Shown here one piece after another: positions 37,749-47,490 of a DNA stretch of 64,000 nt; position 1 is the stretch's first letter; each line of letters begins with the position of its first letter. Below the pieces are notes generated by a model. The model had not been told where the DNA came from. It did not search any database and saw nothing but the letters and a program-made list of their open reading frames with translations. The position numbers and the translations under genes are program-made. Source of the stretch: Streptomyces aureocirculatus (GTDB lineage Bacteria > Actinomycetota > Actinomycetes > Streptomycetales > Streptomycetaceae); NCBI RefSeq assembly GCF_000720475.1, contig NZ_JOAP01000036.1, forward strand, positions 1 to 64,000. The letters run 5' to 3'.

Positions 37749-39305
37749 GTGTTTCTGACCCTCACCACCACCGGTTCCCCCGAACGCCCCGCCACCGACC
37801 TCGGGTTCCTGCTGCACAAGCATCCCGGCAGGGCGCAGGCGTTCGCCACGTCCTACGGGCAGGCGCACGTCTTCTACCCCGAGGCGACAGAGGAGCGCTG
37901 CACGGCGGCGCTGCTTCTCGAAGTGGACCCCGTGGCGCTGGTGCGGCGAGGCAGGGGCGGTGGGGGCAAGGGCCGCGGCGCCGCCCCGGACGCGGCGCTC
38001 GCGCAGTACGTGAACGACCGGCCGTACGCGGCGTCCTCGCTGCTCGCCGTCGCCCTGGGCGGAGTGTTCTCCAGCGCGTTGCGCGGTGTCTGCAAGGCCC
38101 TGCCCGAGCGGGCCGGACAGCCGCTTCCGCTGCGCGTGGAGGTGCCCGCGCTGCCCGCGCGCGGCGGCCCCGAGCTGGTGCGGGCACTGTTCGAGCCGCT
38201 GGGCTGGACGGTCACTGCCGATCCTGTGCCGCTCGACGAGCGCTTCCCCGACTGGGGCGACTCGCGGTACGTGCGCCTCGTCCTTCAGGTGCCGGACGGC
38301 GTGCTGACCCTCGGCGCCGCACTGCGCCACCTGTATGTGCTCCTTCCGGTGCTCGACGACGCCAAGCACTACTGGGTCTCGGCCGACGAGGTCGACAAGC
38401 TGCTTCGCGCGGGCGAGGGCTGGCTCGCGGGCCACCCTGAGCAGCGCCTGATCACCAGCCGCTATCTCGCGCGCCGCTGGTCCCTGACGCGTGCGGCCAT
38501 GGAGCGGCTCGAACTGGTCAGGCTCGCCGACGCCGACGACACGGACGTCGACGAGATCGACAACGCCGTCACCGACGAAGGGCCGGACGAGGAACCGCAG
38601 GTGCCGCTCGCCGTGCGGCGCCGCGAGACGCTCCTCGCCGCCCTCGAGGCGTCGGGCGCCACCCGCGTGCTCGACCTCGGCTGCGGCCAGGGCCAGTTGG
38701 TGCAGGCGCTCCTGAAGGACACGCGGTACACCCAGATCGTGGGCGTCGACGTGTCGATGCGCGCCCTGACCGTCGCCGCCCGGCGGCTGAAGCTGGAGCG
38801 GATGGGCGAGCGTCAGGCGGACCGCGTGGCGCTCTTCCAGGGCTCACTCGCGTACACCGACAAACGCCTCAAGGGGTACGACGCGGCGGTGCTCAGCGAG
38901 GTCGTCGAGCACGTCGACCCGGAGCGCCTGCCGGCCCTGGAGTACGCGGTGTTCGGCTCGGCGCGTCCGCGCACCGTCCTCGTCACGACGCCGAACGTCG
39001 AGTACAACGTCCGCTGGGAGACCCTCCCGGCAGGCCACGTCCGGCACGGCGACCACCGCTTCGAATGGACCCGCGAGGAGTTCCGCGCCTGGGCGGACGG
39101 GGTCGCCCGGCGGCACGCGTACGCGGTGCGGTTCGCACCCGTGGGCCCCGACGACCCCGCGGTGGGCCCGCCGACGCAGATGGCGGTCTTCACACGTACG
39201 GACGAGGGTTCCACGCGTACGGACGACGGTTCCACGCGTACGGACGACGGTTCGACGCGTACGGACAACAGCACCGGAAACGGGAAGGGAGCGCAGGCCG
39301 CATGA
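37749..39305 (+). CDS. hen1: Hen1, 3'-terminal RNA ribose 2'-O-methyltransferase
   Basis: A 518-residue bacterial Hen1. The N-terminal half (LTLTTTGSPERPATDLGFLLHKHPGR and on) is the region that activates the Pnkp ligase. The C-terminal half is the methyltransferase: SAM site LDLGCGQGQLVQ, and metal ligands in EVVEHV and in the His of HRFEW. It adds a 2'-O-methyl group at the 3' end of a cleaved RNA before Pnkp reseals it, which protects the junction from repeat cleavage. GTG 37749 is chosen because the conserved VFLTLTTTG begins there. A 21-bp repeat makes a TRTDDGS tail. It overlaps pnkp (ATGA). Confidence 0.93.
   Translation: MFLTLTTTGSPERPATDLGFLLHKHPGRAQAFATSYGQAHVFYPEATEERCTAALLLEVDPVALVRRGRGGGGKGRGAAPDAALAQYVNDRPYAASSLLAVALGGVFSSALRGVCKALPERAGQPLPLRVEVPALPARGGPELVRALFEPLGWTVTADPVPLDERFPDWGDSRYVRLVLQVPDGVLTLGAALRHLYVLLPVLDDAKHYWVSADEVDKLLRAGEGWLAGHPEQRLITSRYLARRWSLTRAAMERLELVRLADADDTDVDEIDNAVTDEGPDEEPQVPLAVRRRETLLAALEASGATRVLDLGCGQGQLVQALLKDTRYTQIVGVDVSMRALTVAARRLKLERMGERQADRVALFQGSLAYTDKRLKGYDAAVLSEVVEHVDPERLPALEYAVFGSARPRTVLVTTPNVEYNVRWETLPAGHVRHGDHRFEWTREEFRAWADGVARRHAYAVRFAPVGPDDPAVGPPTQMAVFTRTDEGSTRTDDGSTRTDDGSTRTDNSTGNGKGAQAA
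39195..39272 (+). repeat. 21-bp tandem repeat at the hen1 3' end
   Basis: Nearly four 21-bp units encode RTDxGST heptapeptides after the methyltransferase fold. Confidence 0.9.
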
Positions 39306-41845
39306 CGAAGGAAAGAATCCGCCTCGCCGTCACCGACCTCTGCCTCGTCGTGCTCGTCGGCGCCACCGGATCGGGCAAGTCCACCTTCGCGCGGCGGCAC
39401 TTCGCGCCCACCGAGGTGCTTTCGAGCGACTTCTGCCGGGGGCTCGTCGCCGACGACGAGAACGACCAGAGCGCGAGCGGCGACGCCTTCGACGTACTGC
39501 ACTACATCGCAGGCAAGCGGCTCGCGGCCGGGCGCCGTACCGTCGTCGACGCCACCAACGTGCAGTCCGACAGCCGCAAGCAGCTCATCGACCTTGCCAG
39601 GCGGCACGACGTGCTGCCCGTCGCCATCGTGCTCGACGTCCCCGAGGAGGTGTGCGCCGAGCGGAACGCCGCGCGCGCCGACCGCGCCGGGCTCCCGCGC
39701 CGCGTCATCCAGCGCCACCAGCGCGAACTGCGCCGCTCCTGCAAGCACCTGGAGCGCGAGGGCTTCCGCAAGGTGCACGTCCTGCGGGGCGTCGCGGAGA
39801 TCGACCGCGCCGAGATCGTCACCGAGCGGCGCTACAACGACCTCAGACACCTCAGGGGGCCCTTCGACATCGTCGGCGACATCCACGGCTGCGCGAGCGA
39901 ACTGGAGACGCTGCTCGGCAAGCTCGGCTACGTCGACGGCGCGCACCCCGAGGGCCGCACCGCCGTGTTCGTCGGCGACCTCGTCGACCGCGGCCCGGAC
40001 AGCCCCGGCGTCCTGCGCCGCGTCATGAGCATGGTCGCGAACGGCACCGCCCTGTGCGTACCGGGCAACCACGAGAACAAGCTCGGCCGCTATCTGAAGG
40101 GCCGGGGTGTCCAGCACACCCACGGCCTCGCCGAGACGATCGCGCAACTGGAGGCGGAGGACGCCCGCGACCCGGACTTCCGGACGCGGGTGCGGGAGTT
40201 CGTGGACGGCCTCGTCAGCCACTACGTCCTCGACGGCGGCAAGCTGGTGGTGTGCCACGCGGGCCTGCCGGAGAAGTACCACGGCCGCACCTCGGGCCGG
40301 GTGCGTTCGCACGCGCTGTACGGCGACACCACCGGCGAGACCGACGAATTCGGTCTTCCCGTGCGCTACCCGTGGGCCGAGGACTACCGCGGCAAGGCCG
40401 CCGTGGTCTACGGCCACACACCGGTGCCGACGGCGACCTGGCTGAACAACACCATCTGCCTGGACACCGGCGCGGTCTTCGGCGGCAGGCTCACCGCGCT
40501 GCGCTGGCCGGAGCGCGAGCTCGTCGACGTCCCCGCGGAGCGGGTCTGGTACGAACCGGCGAAGCCGCTGCGCACGGACGCGCCCGGCGGGCACGACGGC
40601 CGCCCGCTCGACCTCGGTGACGTGCACGGCCGCCGTGTCGTGGAGACCAGGCACGCAGGGCGCGTCACCGTCCGCGAGGAGAACGCGGCGGCGGCCCTCG
40701 AGGTCATGAGCCGCTTCGCAGCCGACCCGCGCCTGGTGCCGTATCTGCCGCCGACGATGGCGCCGACGGCCGCCTCGCGGCGCGAAGGCTACCTGGAGCA
40801 CCCGGAGGAAGCCTTCGCGCAGTACCGGGCGGACGGCGTCGAGCGCGTCGTGTGCGAGGAGAAGCACATGGGCTCCCGCGCGGTGGTCCTGGTGTGCAAG
40901 GACGCGGACGCGGCCCGCGCGCGCTTCGGCGTGGACGGCCCCACGGGCGCGCTCTGCACCCGTACGGGGCGCCCCTTCCTCGACGACCCCGCGCTCACCG
41001 ACGAGCTGCTCGCCCGGGTGCGGGCGGCCGTCGACGCGGCCGGGCTGTGGAGGGACCTCACGACCGACTGGCTGCTGCTCGACGCCGAGCTGATGCCGTG
41101 GTCCCTGAAGGCCAAGGGCCTGCTGCGCACGCAGTACGCCGCCGTGGGGGCCGCCTCCCGCGCGGTCTTTCCGGGCGCGCTCGCCGCCCTGGAGGCCGCC
41201 ACCGCGCGGGGCGTCGACGTCCAGGACCTGCTCGACAGGCAGCGTGAACGCGCCGCGGACGCGTCCGCGTTCACCGACGCCTACCGCCGCTACTGCTGGC
41301 CCACCGACGGTCTCGACGGTGTGCACCTCGCACCGTTCCAGATCCTGGCGGCCCAGGGCAGGAGCCTCGCCGCGCTGCCGCACGACGGGCAACTCGCCCT
41401 GATCGACCGCATGGTGGAGCACGACGGCACCGGCCTGCTGCGCACCACGCGCCGCCTGTACGTCGACACCGGCGACGAGGAGTCGGTACGGGCGGGTGTC
41501 GACTGGTGGCTGGAGATGACGGGGCGCGGCGGCGAGGGCATGGTCGTCAAGCCCGTCGGCGCGCTGGTGCGCGACGGCAAGGGACGGCTCGTACAGCCCG
41601 GCATCAAGTGCCGGGGCCGCGAGTACCTGCGGATCATCTACGGCCCGGAGTACACCCGTCCGGAGAACCTGGAGAAGCTCCGCGGCCGCTCCCTCGGCCA
41701 CAAGCGCTCGCTCGCCGTCCGGGAGTACGCGCTCGGCCTCGAAGCCCTCGACCGGCTCGCGGACGGTGAGCCGCTGTGGCGGGTGCACGAGGCGGTGTTC
41801 GCGGTCCTCGCCCTTGAGTCGGAGCCGGTGGACCCGCGGCTCTGA
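39302..41845 (+). CDS. pnkp: Pnkp, polynucleotide kinase-phosphatase-ligase (RNA repair)
   Basis: An 847-residue three-domain RNA end-healing and sealing enzyme. The 5'-kinase (about 1-170) has Walker [10 protein letters not shown] and R/D motifs. The 2',3'-phosphatase (about 185-470) is a calcineurin-type fold with [17 protein letters not shown] and GHTPVP. The adenylyltransferase (about 480-847) has its nucleotidyl Lys521 in EEKHMGSR. Length and order match Clostridium thermocellum Pnkp. It heals and, with Hen1, seals RNA cut by ribotoxins. Start ATG overlaps the hen1 stop, so the two are translated as a unit. Confidence 0.95.
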   Translation: MTKERIRLAVTDLCLVVLVGATGSGKSTFARRHFAPTEVLSSDFCRGLVADDENDQSASGDAFDVLHYIAGKRLAAGRRTVVDATNVQSDSRKQLIDLARRHDVLPVAIVLDVPEEVCAERNAARADRAGLPRRVIQRHQRELRRSCKHLEREGFRKVHVLRGVAEIDRAEIVTERRYNDLRHLRGPFDIVGDIHGCASELETLLGKLGYVDGAHPEGRTAVFVGDLVDRGPDSPGVLRRVMSMVANGTALCVPGNHENKLGRYLKGRGVQHTHGLAETIAQLEAEDARDPDFRTRVREFVDGLVSHYVLDGGKLVVCHAGLPEKYHGRTSGRVRSHALYGDTTGETDEFGLPVRYPWAEDYRGKAAVVYGHTPVPTATWLNNTICLDTGAVFGGRLTALRWPERELVDVPAERVWYEPAKPLRTDAPGGHDGRPLDLGDVHGRRVVETRHAGRVTVREENAAAALEVMSRFAADPRLVPYLPPTMAPTAASRREGYLEHPEEAFAQYRADGVERVVCEEKHMGSRAVVLVCKDADAARARFGVDGPTGALCTRTGRPFLDDPALTDELLARVRAAVDAAGLWRDLTTDWLLLDAELMPWSLKAKGLLRTQYAAVGAASRAVFPGALAALEAATARGVDVQDLLDRQRERAADASAFTDAYRRYCWPTDGLDGVHLAPFQILAAQGRSLAALPHDGQLALIDRMVEHDGTGLLRTTRRLYVDTGDEESVRAGVDWWLEMTGRGGEGMVVKPVGALVRDGKGRLVQPGIKCRGREYLRIIYGPEYTRPENLEKLRGRSLGHKRSLAVREYALGLEALDRLADGEPLWRVHEAVFAVLALESEPVDPRL

Positions 41846-41969
41846 GTGTGTGTGGCCGTCCCCCTCCGGGCTCTGTCCCGGCGGGCAGGACGGCCGCCCC
41901 GGTGCGTGCCGGGTGTCACTTGTCGCGGTTCGGCGCGTGCGGGGGCGCCGGGCAGGTGAGGATGGAGGC

Positions 41970-43199
41970 ATGGGATTTCACGTCGACTCCGAGGCAGGGC
42001 GGCTGCGCCGCGTCATACTGCACCGCCCCGATCTGGAGCTGAAACGGCTCACACCCACCAACAAGGACGCGCTGCTCTTCGACGACGTCCTGTGGGTGCG
42101 CAGGGCACGGCAGGAGCACGACGGCTTCGCCGACGTGCTGCGCGACCGCGGGGTGACGGTGCACCTCTTCGGTGATCTGCTGGCCGAGGCCCTCGACGTC
42201 CCGGCGGCCCGGCTCCTCGTCCTGGACCGTGTCTTCGACGAGAAGGAGTACGGCCCGCTGGCCACCGACCACCTGCGGGCCTCCTTCGACCCGCTGCCGT
42301 CGGCGGAGCTGGCCGAGGCGCTGATCGGCGGCATGACGAAGCGGGAGTACCTGGACCGGCACCCGGAGCCGACGTCCGTGCGCTTCCACTGCATGGACAT
42401 GGACGACTTCCTGCTCCGGCCGCTGCCCAACCACCTGTTCACGCGGGACACCTCCGCGTGGATCTACGACGGCGTGTCCATCAACGCGATGCGCTGGCCT
42501 GCCCGGCAGCGCGAGACCGTCCACTTCGAGGCGATCTACCAGCACCACCCGCTCTTCCACGGCCAGGGCTTCCACCTCTGGTCGCAGGGGCAGTCCGACT
42601 ATCCCTCCACCATCGAGGGCGGTGACGTCCTGGTCCTCGGCAACGGCGCGGTGCTCATCGGCATGAGCGAGCGCACCACCCCGCAGGCCGTCGAGATGCT
42701 GGCGCACAAGCTGTTCGCCGCCGGGTCCGCGACCTCGATCGTGGCGCTCGACATGCCCAAGCGCCGGGCCTTCATGCACCTGGACACGGTCATGACGATG
42801 GTCGACGGGGACACGTTCACGCAGTACGCGGGCCTCGGCATGCTGCGCTCGTACACCATCGAACCGGGCGTCGACGAGCGCGAGTTGAAGGTCACCGACC
42901 ATCCGCCGGAGCACATGCACCGCGCCATCGCCGCCGCGCTCGGCCTCGGCGGCATCCGGGTCCTCACGGCCACCCAGGACGTGCACGCCGCCGAGCGCGA
43001 GCAGTGGGACGACGGCTGCAACGTACTCGCGGTCGAGCCGGGCGTGGTCGTGGCCTACGAGCGGAACGCGACCACCAACACATATCTGCGCAAGCAGGGC
43101 CTCGAAGTGATCGAGATCCCCGGCAGCGAGCTGGGCCGCGGCCGGGGCGGGCCGCGGTGCATGAGCTGTCCGGTGGAGCGGGGGCCGGTGGGCGGCTGA
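41970..43199 (+). CDS. arcA: Arginine deiminase
   Basis: A 409-residue guanidino-modifying enzyme: [49 protein letters not shown] and [11 protein letters not shown] with the nucleophile Cys397. It converts L-arginine to citrulline and ammonia in the cytoplasm. ATG 41970 has GGAGG upstream. It is followed by an ornithine carbamoyltransferase and an amino acid permease, so it looks like an arginine deiminase pathway set, but no carbamate kinase gene lies in the window. Confidence 0.92.
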   Translation: MGFHVDSEAGRLRRVILHRPDLELKRLTPTNKDALLFDDVLWVRRARQEHDGFADVLRDRGVTVHLFGDLLAEALDVPAARLLVLDRVFDEKEYGPLATDHLRASFDPLPSAELAEALIGGMTKREYLDRHPEPTSVRFHCMDMDDFLLRPLPNHLFTRDTSAWIYDGVSINAMRWPARQRETVHFEAIYQHHPLFHGQGFHLWSQGQSDYPSTIEGGDVLVLGNGAVLIGMSERTTPQAVEMLAHKLFAAGSATSIVALDMPKRRAFMHLDTVMTMVDGDTFTQYAGLGMLRSYTIEPGVDERELKVTDHPPEHMHRAIAAALGLGGIRVLTATQDVHAAEREQWDDGCNVLAVEPGVVVAYERNATTNTYLRKQGLEVIEIPGSELGRGRGGPRCMSCPVERGPVGG

Positions 43200-43291
43200 G
43201 GCGGGGCGCCGGTGGGCGGCCTGAGCTGAACGCGGGCGGGCGGGCGGCGCGGGCGGGGCCCGGGTGGGTGGCCGGGACGGGGCTCCGATGG

Positions 43292-43324
43292 AGTCTGCAT
43301 ATAAATGTGAAAGGTCGTATAGAC
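43292..43324 (+). promoter_or_regulatory. AT-rich promoter/ArgR-like site before argF
   Basis: A short AT-rich island in very GC-rich DNA: TGCATATAAATGTGAA resembles an ARG box half-site pair, and TATAGA (43318-43323) could be a -10 element. Spacing to the argF start is about 55 bp. Assignment to ArgR is inference. Confidence 0.45.
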
Positions 43325-43376
43325 TTTCAAGGGTTCCCCCGCCCGCCTCTCCGCATGTGTACCCCAGGAGCGCCCT

Positions 43377-44384
43377 ATGGCGACTGCCACGACCGGCCTC
43401 ACCGGCCGCCACTTCCTCAAGGAGCTGGACTTCACCGCCGAGGAGTTCCGCGGCCTGCTCGCCCTGGCCGCGGAACTGAAGGCGGCCAAGCGGGCCGGGA
43501 CGGAGACACGGCGCCTGAGCGGGCGGAACATCGCGCTGATCTTCGAGAAGGCGTCGACCCGCACCCGGTGCTCCTTCGAGGTGGCCGCCGCGGACCAGGG
43601 TGCCACCACGACGTACATCGACCCCACCGGGGCGCACATCGGCAAGAAGGAGTCCGTGCGGGACACCGCCCGGGTGCTCGGCCGGATGTACGACGCCATC
43701 CAGTTCCGCGGTGACGCCCAGGCGACCGTCGAGTCGCTCGCCGCCCACGCCGGGGTGCCCGTCTACAACGGCCTGACCGACGCCTGGCACCCCACCCAGA
43801 TGCTCGCCGACATCCTGACGATGACCGAGCACTGCGCCGAGCCCCTGGAGCGCGTCGCCTACGCCTACCTCGGCGACGCCCGTCTGAACATGGGCAACTC
43901 CTACCTGGTCACCGGCGCCCTGCTCGGCATGGACGTCCGGATCGTGGCGCCCCGCGCGTACTGGCCCGCCGAGGCCGTCGTGGCCCGCGCCCGGGCGCTC
44001 GCCGAGGTCAGCGGTGCGCGGATCACGCTCACCGAGGACATCTCCGAAGGCGTCGTGGGCGCCGACTTCGTCGCCACCGACGTCTGGGTGTCGATGGGGG
44101 AGCCCGCCGACGTCTGGGACGAGCGCGTCGCGGACCTCGCGCCGTACGCGGTGACGATGGACGTGCTGCGCGCCACCGGCAACCCCGATGTGCGGTTCCT
44201 GCACTGCCTGCCCGCCTTCCACGACCTGTCCACGCAGGTCGGACGGGAGGTCTGCGAGCGCCACGGGCTCTCGTCGCTGGAGGTGACCGACGAGGTGTTC
44301 GAGTCGGAGCACTCGGTCGTCTTCGACGAGGCGGAGAATCGGATGCACACGATCAAGGCGGTCCTGGTGGCGACACTCACCTGA
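43377..44384 (+). CDS. argF: Ornithine carbamoyltransferase
   Basis: A 335-residue transcarbamylase. Carbamoyl-phosphate binding residues are in [44 protein letters not shown] and the ornithine-binding [10 protein letters not shown] complete the set. It interconverts ornithine plus carbamoyl phosphate with citrulline plus phosphate. Placed after arcA, it could run in the catabolic direction. AGGAG lies before ATG 43377, and an AT-rich promoter-like region suggests its own transcription start. Confidence 0.94.
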   Translation: MATATTGLTGRHFLKELDFTAEEFRGLLALAAELKAAKRAGTETRRLSGRNIALIFEKASTRTRCSFEVAAADQGATTTYIDPTGAHIGKKESVRDTARVLGRMYDAIQFRGDAQATVESLAAHAGVPVYNGLTDAWHPTQMLADILTMTEHCAEPLERVAYAYLGDARLNMGNSYLVTGALLGMDVRIVAPRAYWPAEAVVARARALAEVSGARITLTEDISEGVVGADFVATDVWVSMGEPADVWDERVADLAPYAVTMDVLRATGNPDVRFLHCLPAFHDLSTQVGREVCERHGLSSLEVTDEVFESEHSVVFDEAENRMHTIKAVLVATLT

Positions 44385-44495
44385 GCACCTCCCGCCTCCC
44401 GCCTCCTGACTCCTGACACCGACTCCGAGGCAGCTCACGCGTCACCGCACGACCGCACCACCCGCACCACCCGCACCAGAATCGAGTACCACCCC

Positions 44496-46001
44496 ATGGG
44501 CCCCAACCGCCCGCCCGCCACCACCCCGGCCCCTTCCCGGCCCGGACGGCGCCTCAAGTCCCCCGATCTCCTCGTCGCCGAATCCGGCGCGGACCTGGAG
44601 GGGCACGGCCTCAAGCGCACGATGGGACTGTTCCAGCTCGTCTGCTTCGGTGTCGGCGCGATCGTCGGCACCGGCATCTTCGTCGGTCTGTCCGACAGCG
44701 TCGCCGAAGCCGGGCCCGCGGTCGCGGTCTCCTTTGTCCTGGCGGCTGTGACCTGCGTCTTCACCGCGTTCTCGGTCGCGGAGCTGGGCGGCGCGATCCC
44801 CGTGTCGGGCAGCTCGTACTCGTTCGCGTACGCGACGTTCGGCGAGCGCACCGCGTTCCTCGTCGGCTGGTGCCTGCTGCTTGAGTACGGGGTCTCGGTG
44901 TCGGCCGTCGCGGTCGGCTGGAGCCAGTATCTGAACGAGCTGCTCGACAGCCTCACCGGGTGGCGGTTGCCCGCCGCCCTGTCCGCGGGCCCGGGGGACG
45001 GCGGTGCCGTCAACCTCCCCGCCGTCGTCGTGATCGCCCTCGCCGCCGTGCTCCTCGCCCGCGGGATGCGCGAGAGCGCGCGGGCCACCGCCGCGATGGC
45101 GGTTCTGAAGATCGGCGTCCTGCTGCTGTTCCTGGCCATCGCCTTCACGGCGTTCCGGGACGGCAATCTCACGCCGTTCGCGGGTGCCGGGGTCTCCGGT
45201 GTCACGGCGGGCGCCTCGCTCGCGTTCTTCTCGTTCATCGGCTTCGACGCGGTGACGACGGCGGGCGAGGAGGTGCGCGACCCGCGCAGGAACATCCCCC
45301 TCGCCATCCTGATCTGCATCGGCGTGGTGACCCTGCTGTACGTCGCCGTGGCGCTCGCGGCCGTCGGCGCGCTCGGCGCGGACGAGGTCGCCGCCAGGCC
45401 CGCGGCGCTGTCACTGATCGTCGACCAGGTCACCGGGTCCGCCGTGGGCGGCGGCGTCATCGCCTTCGGCGCGGTCGTGGCCATCGCGTCCGTGGTCCTC
45501 GCGGTCATGTACGGCCAGACCCGCGTCCTGATGTCGATGTCACGGGACGGCCTGATGCCGCGGGTATTCGAACGGGTCTCGCCGCGGACCGCGACACCCG
45601 CCGCGGGCACGTGGATCGTGGCCGCCGCCGTCGCCGTCCCCGCCGCCTTCTCGTCCCTGGACGTGGTCGTCGGCCTGACCACCATCGGCACCCTCGCGAT
45701 CATGGCCGTGGTCAATGTGGCGGTGCTCGCGCTGCGGCGTACGCACCCGGGCCTCAAGCGGACGTTCCGGGTGCCGCTGTACCCGCTGAGCCCGCTCGCC
45801 GGCGTGGGCTTCTGTCTCTACCTGATCTGGGGTACGGGCTGGTCCACCTGGACGCAGTTCGCGGTGTTCCTGGCGGTGGGGGCCGGGGTGTACGCACTGT
45901 ACGGGCGCGGGCACTCGCGGCTCGGGCGCGCGGAGGGCGCCGGGGGTCCCGGGGACTTCGGAGAAGCGGCCGTCAGCGGTCCGCCGGCGCGGAGAGGGTG
46001 A
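44496..46001 (+). CDS. APC-family amino acid permease (cationic type)
   Basis: A 501-residue permease with twelve to fourteen helices. After a basic N-terminus come the first-helix motif GVGAIVGTGIFVG and the consensus FSFIGFDAVTTAGEEVRDPRRNIP of cationic amino acid transporters (CAT). Given arcA and argF upstream, arginine or ornithine is the likely substrate. Its 3' end overlaps the convergent ATPase gene by 29 bp, with no terminator visible between them. Confidence 0.88.
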   Translation: MGPNRPPATTPAPSRPGRRLKSPDLLVAESGADLEGHGLKRTMGLFQLVCFGVGAIVGTGIFVGLSDSVAEAGPAVAVSFVLAAVTCVFTAFSVAELGGAIPVSGSSYSFAYATFGERTAFLVGWCLLLEYGVSVSAVAVGWSQYLNELLDSLTGWRLPAALSAGPGDGGAVNLPAVVVIALAAVLLARGMRESARATAAMAVLKIGVLLLFLAIAFTAFRDGNLTPFAGAGVSGVTAGASLAFFSFIGFDAVTTAGEEVRDPRRNIPLAILICIGVVTLLYVAVALAAVGALGADEVAARPAALSLIVDQVTGSAVGGGVIAFGAVVAIASVVLAVMYGQTRVLMSMSRDGLMPRVFERVSPRTATPAAGTWIVAAAVAVPAAFSSLDVVVGLTTIGTLAIMAVVNVAVLALRRTHPGLKRTFRVPLYPLSPLAGVGFCLYLIWGTGWSTWTQFAVFLAVGAGVYALYGRGHSRLGRAEGAGGPGDFGEAAVSGPPARRG

Positions 46002-46464
46002 ACCAGACCGCCTTGCCGGACGCGGTGGGGCGGTGCCCGCAGGACGAGCTGAGGGTGCGGATCAGGAGCAGGCCGCGCCCGTGCTCCTGCCAGGGGTCGG
46101 GCGCGGAGTCCGCCGCTGGGTCGGTCAGGTCGTACGGGGGGACGGGGCTGGAGTCGCGCACCTCGACCTGGCAGAGCGTCGGAAGCAGCTCGATGACCAG
46201 CTCTATCGGGTCGTGGCCCGCCGTGTGCTCGACGGCGTTGGCGACCAGCTCGGCCGTGAGCAGCTCCGCGGTGTCGGTGTCCGCCGTGGAGCCGATGTCC
46301 GTGAGGGCCGTGCGGACCAGGGCACGTGCGATCGGTACCGCTGCCGTGGTGTGCGGCAGGGCGATGCGCCACGAGGCGGGGGAGTGATCGTCGGCCAAGG
46401 CGGGTCCGTTCGAGGTGCAGGTGGTCCGAGCAGGCGGCCCCTGTGCGGTTCTGCCTTCAACCAT
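45973..46464 (-). CDS. RsbW-like histidine kinase-fold ATP-binding protein
   Basis: A 163-residue GHKL-fold protein of the anti-sigma/serine kinase type common in Streptomyces. N-box ELVANAVEHTAG, then DSSPVPPYDL and a G2-like EHGRGLLLIRTLSSSCG. Start ATG 46464 is chosen over an upstream ATG because AGGA lies seven bases before it. Such proteins bind or phosphorylate anti-anti-sigma partners; no partner gene is adjacent. Confidence 0.85.
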   Translation of the reverse strand: MVEGRTAQGPPARTTCTSNGPALADDHSPASWRIALPHTTAAVPIARALVRTALTDIGSTADTDTAELLTAELVANAVEHTAGHDPIELVIELLPTLCQVEVRDSSPVPPYDLTDPAADSAPDPWQEHGRGLLLIRTLSSSCGHRPTASGKAVWFTLSAPADR

Positions 46465-46564
46465 ACGAATCCTAAGCGGAGCGGCGACAGAGACCACCGT
46501 CGGCCGGTTCGGCGACCCATGCGGGGAAATGAGGGGACGTATGCCCCTAGTCATATCGCGTACT

Positions 46565-46580
46565 CATGACGACAGTCATG
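46565..46580. promoter_or_regulatory. Palindromic operator CATGAC-GACA-GTCATG
   Basis: Perfect 6-bp inverted repeat with a 4-base spacer upstream of the enoyl-CoA hydratase gene. Its core TGACGACAGTCA recurs at 53103-53114 between the aryl-CoA ligase and acyl-CoA dehydrogenase genes. A likely binding site for the PaaX-type regulator of this regulon (inference). Confidence 0.7.
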
Positions 46581-46662
46581 GATGAGTGATAACTTCGGGT
46601 GAGAACCGGCACGCCCCCGTCACCGTCGGCACCGCCGCCCCCGCCCGAGGAGGCCGCACGTC

Positions 46663-47490
46663 ATGAGTCCCTTCACCGGCTCCACCGCCCGCACCCCCGA
46701 GTGGCGACATCTGAACCTGACGGTCGACGACGGCGTCGCGACCGTCACCCTCGCCCGCCCCGAGAAACTGAACGCGCTCACCTTCGGCGCGTACGCCGAT
46801 CTGCGCGACCTGCTCGCCGAACTGTCCCGGGAGCGGTCCGTGCGGGCGCTCGTCCTCGGCGGCGAGGGGCGCGGCTTCTGCTCCGGCGGTGACGTGGACG
46901 AGATCATCGGCGCGACGCTCGCCATGGACACCGCGCAGTTGCTCGACTTCAACCGCATGACGGGCCAGGTCGTGCGGGCCCTGCGCGAATGCCCGTTCCC
47001 GGTGGTGGCCGCGGTGCACGGGGTGGCAGCGGGCGCGGGGGCGGTGCTCGCGCTCGCCGCGGACTTCCGGGTCGCCGACCCCTCGGCCCGGTTCGCGTTC
47101 CTGTTCACCAAGGTCGGGCTCTCCGGCGGTGACATGGGCGCCGCGTATCTGCTGCCGCGCGTCGTCGGGCTCGGCCACGCCACGCGGCTGCTGATGCTCG
47201 GCGAGCCGGTGCGGGCGCCCGAGGCCGAGCGGATCGGCCTGATCAGCGAGCTCACGGACGAGGGCGGGGCGGCCGAGTCCGCCGCCGCCCTGGCCCGCCG
47301 CCTCGCCCAGGGCCCCGCCCTCGCGTACGCCCAGACGAAGGCGCTGCTCACCGCCGAGCTCGACATGCCGCTCGCGGCGGCCGTCGAAATGGACGCGGCC
47401 ACCCAGGCGCTCCTGATGAACGGCGAGGACTACGCCGAGTTCCACGCGGCGTTCACCGGCAAGCGGCCGCCGAAGTGGCGGGGGCGGTGA
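46663..47490 (+). CDS. Enoyl-CoA hydratase/isomerase family protein
   Basis: A 275-residue crotonase: VATVTLARPEKLNALTF, oxyanion loop GEGRGFCSGGDVDEI, and FPVVAAVHGVAAGAGAVLALAADFRVAD with FTKVGLSGGDMGAAYLLPR (Asp/Glu catalytic area). GAGGAGG precedes ATG 46663. It overlaps the hydroxylase gene (GTGA), so both act in one pathway; hydration of a ring-derived enoyl-CoA is the likely role. Confidence 0.9.
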   Translation: MSPFTGSTARTPEWRHLNLTVDDGVATVTLARPEKLNALTFGAYADLRDLLAELSRERSVRALVLGGEGRGFCSGGDVDEIIGATLAMDTAQLLDFNRMTGQVVRALRECPFPVVAAVHGVAAGAGAVLALAADFRVADPSARFAFLFTKVGLSGGDMGAAYLLPRVVGLGHATRLLMLGEPVRAPEAERIGLISELTDEGGAAESAAALARRLAQGPALAYAQTKALLTAELDMPLAAAVEMDAATQALLMNGEDYAEFHAAFTGKRPPKWRGR

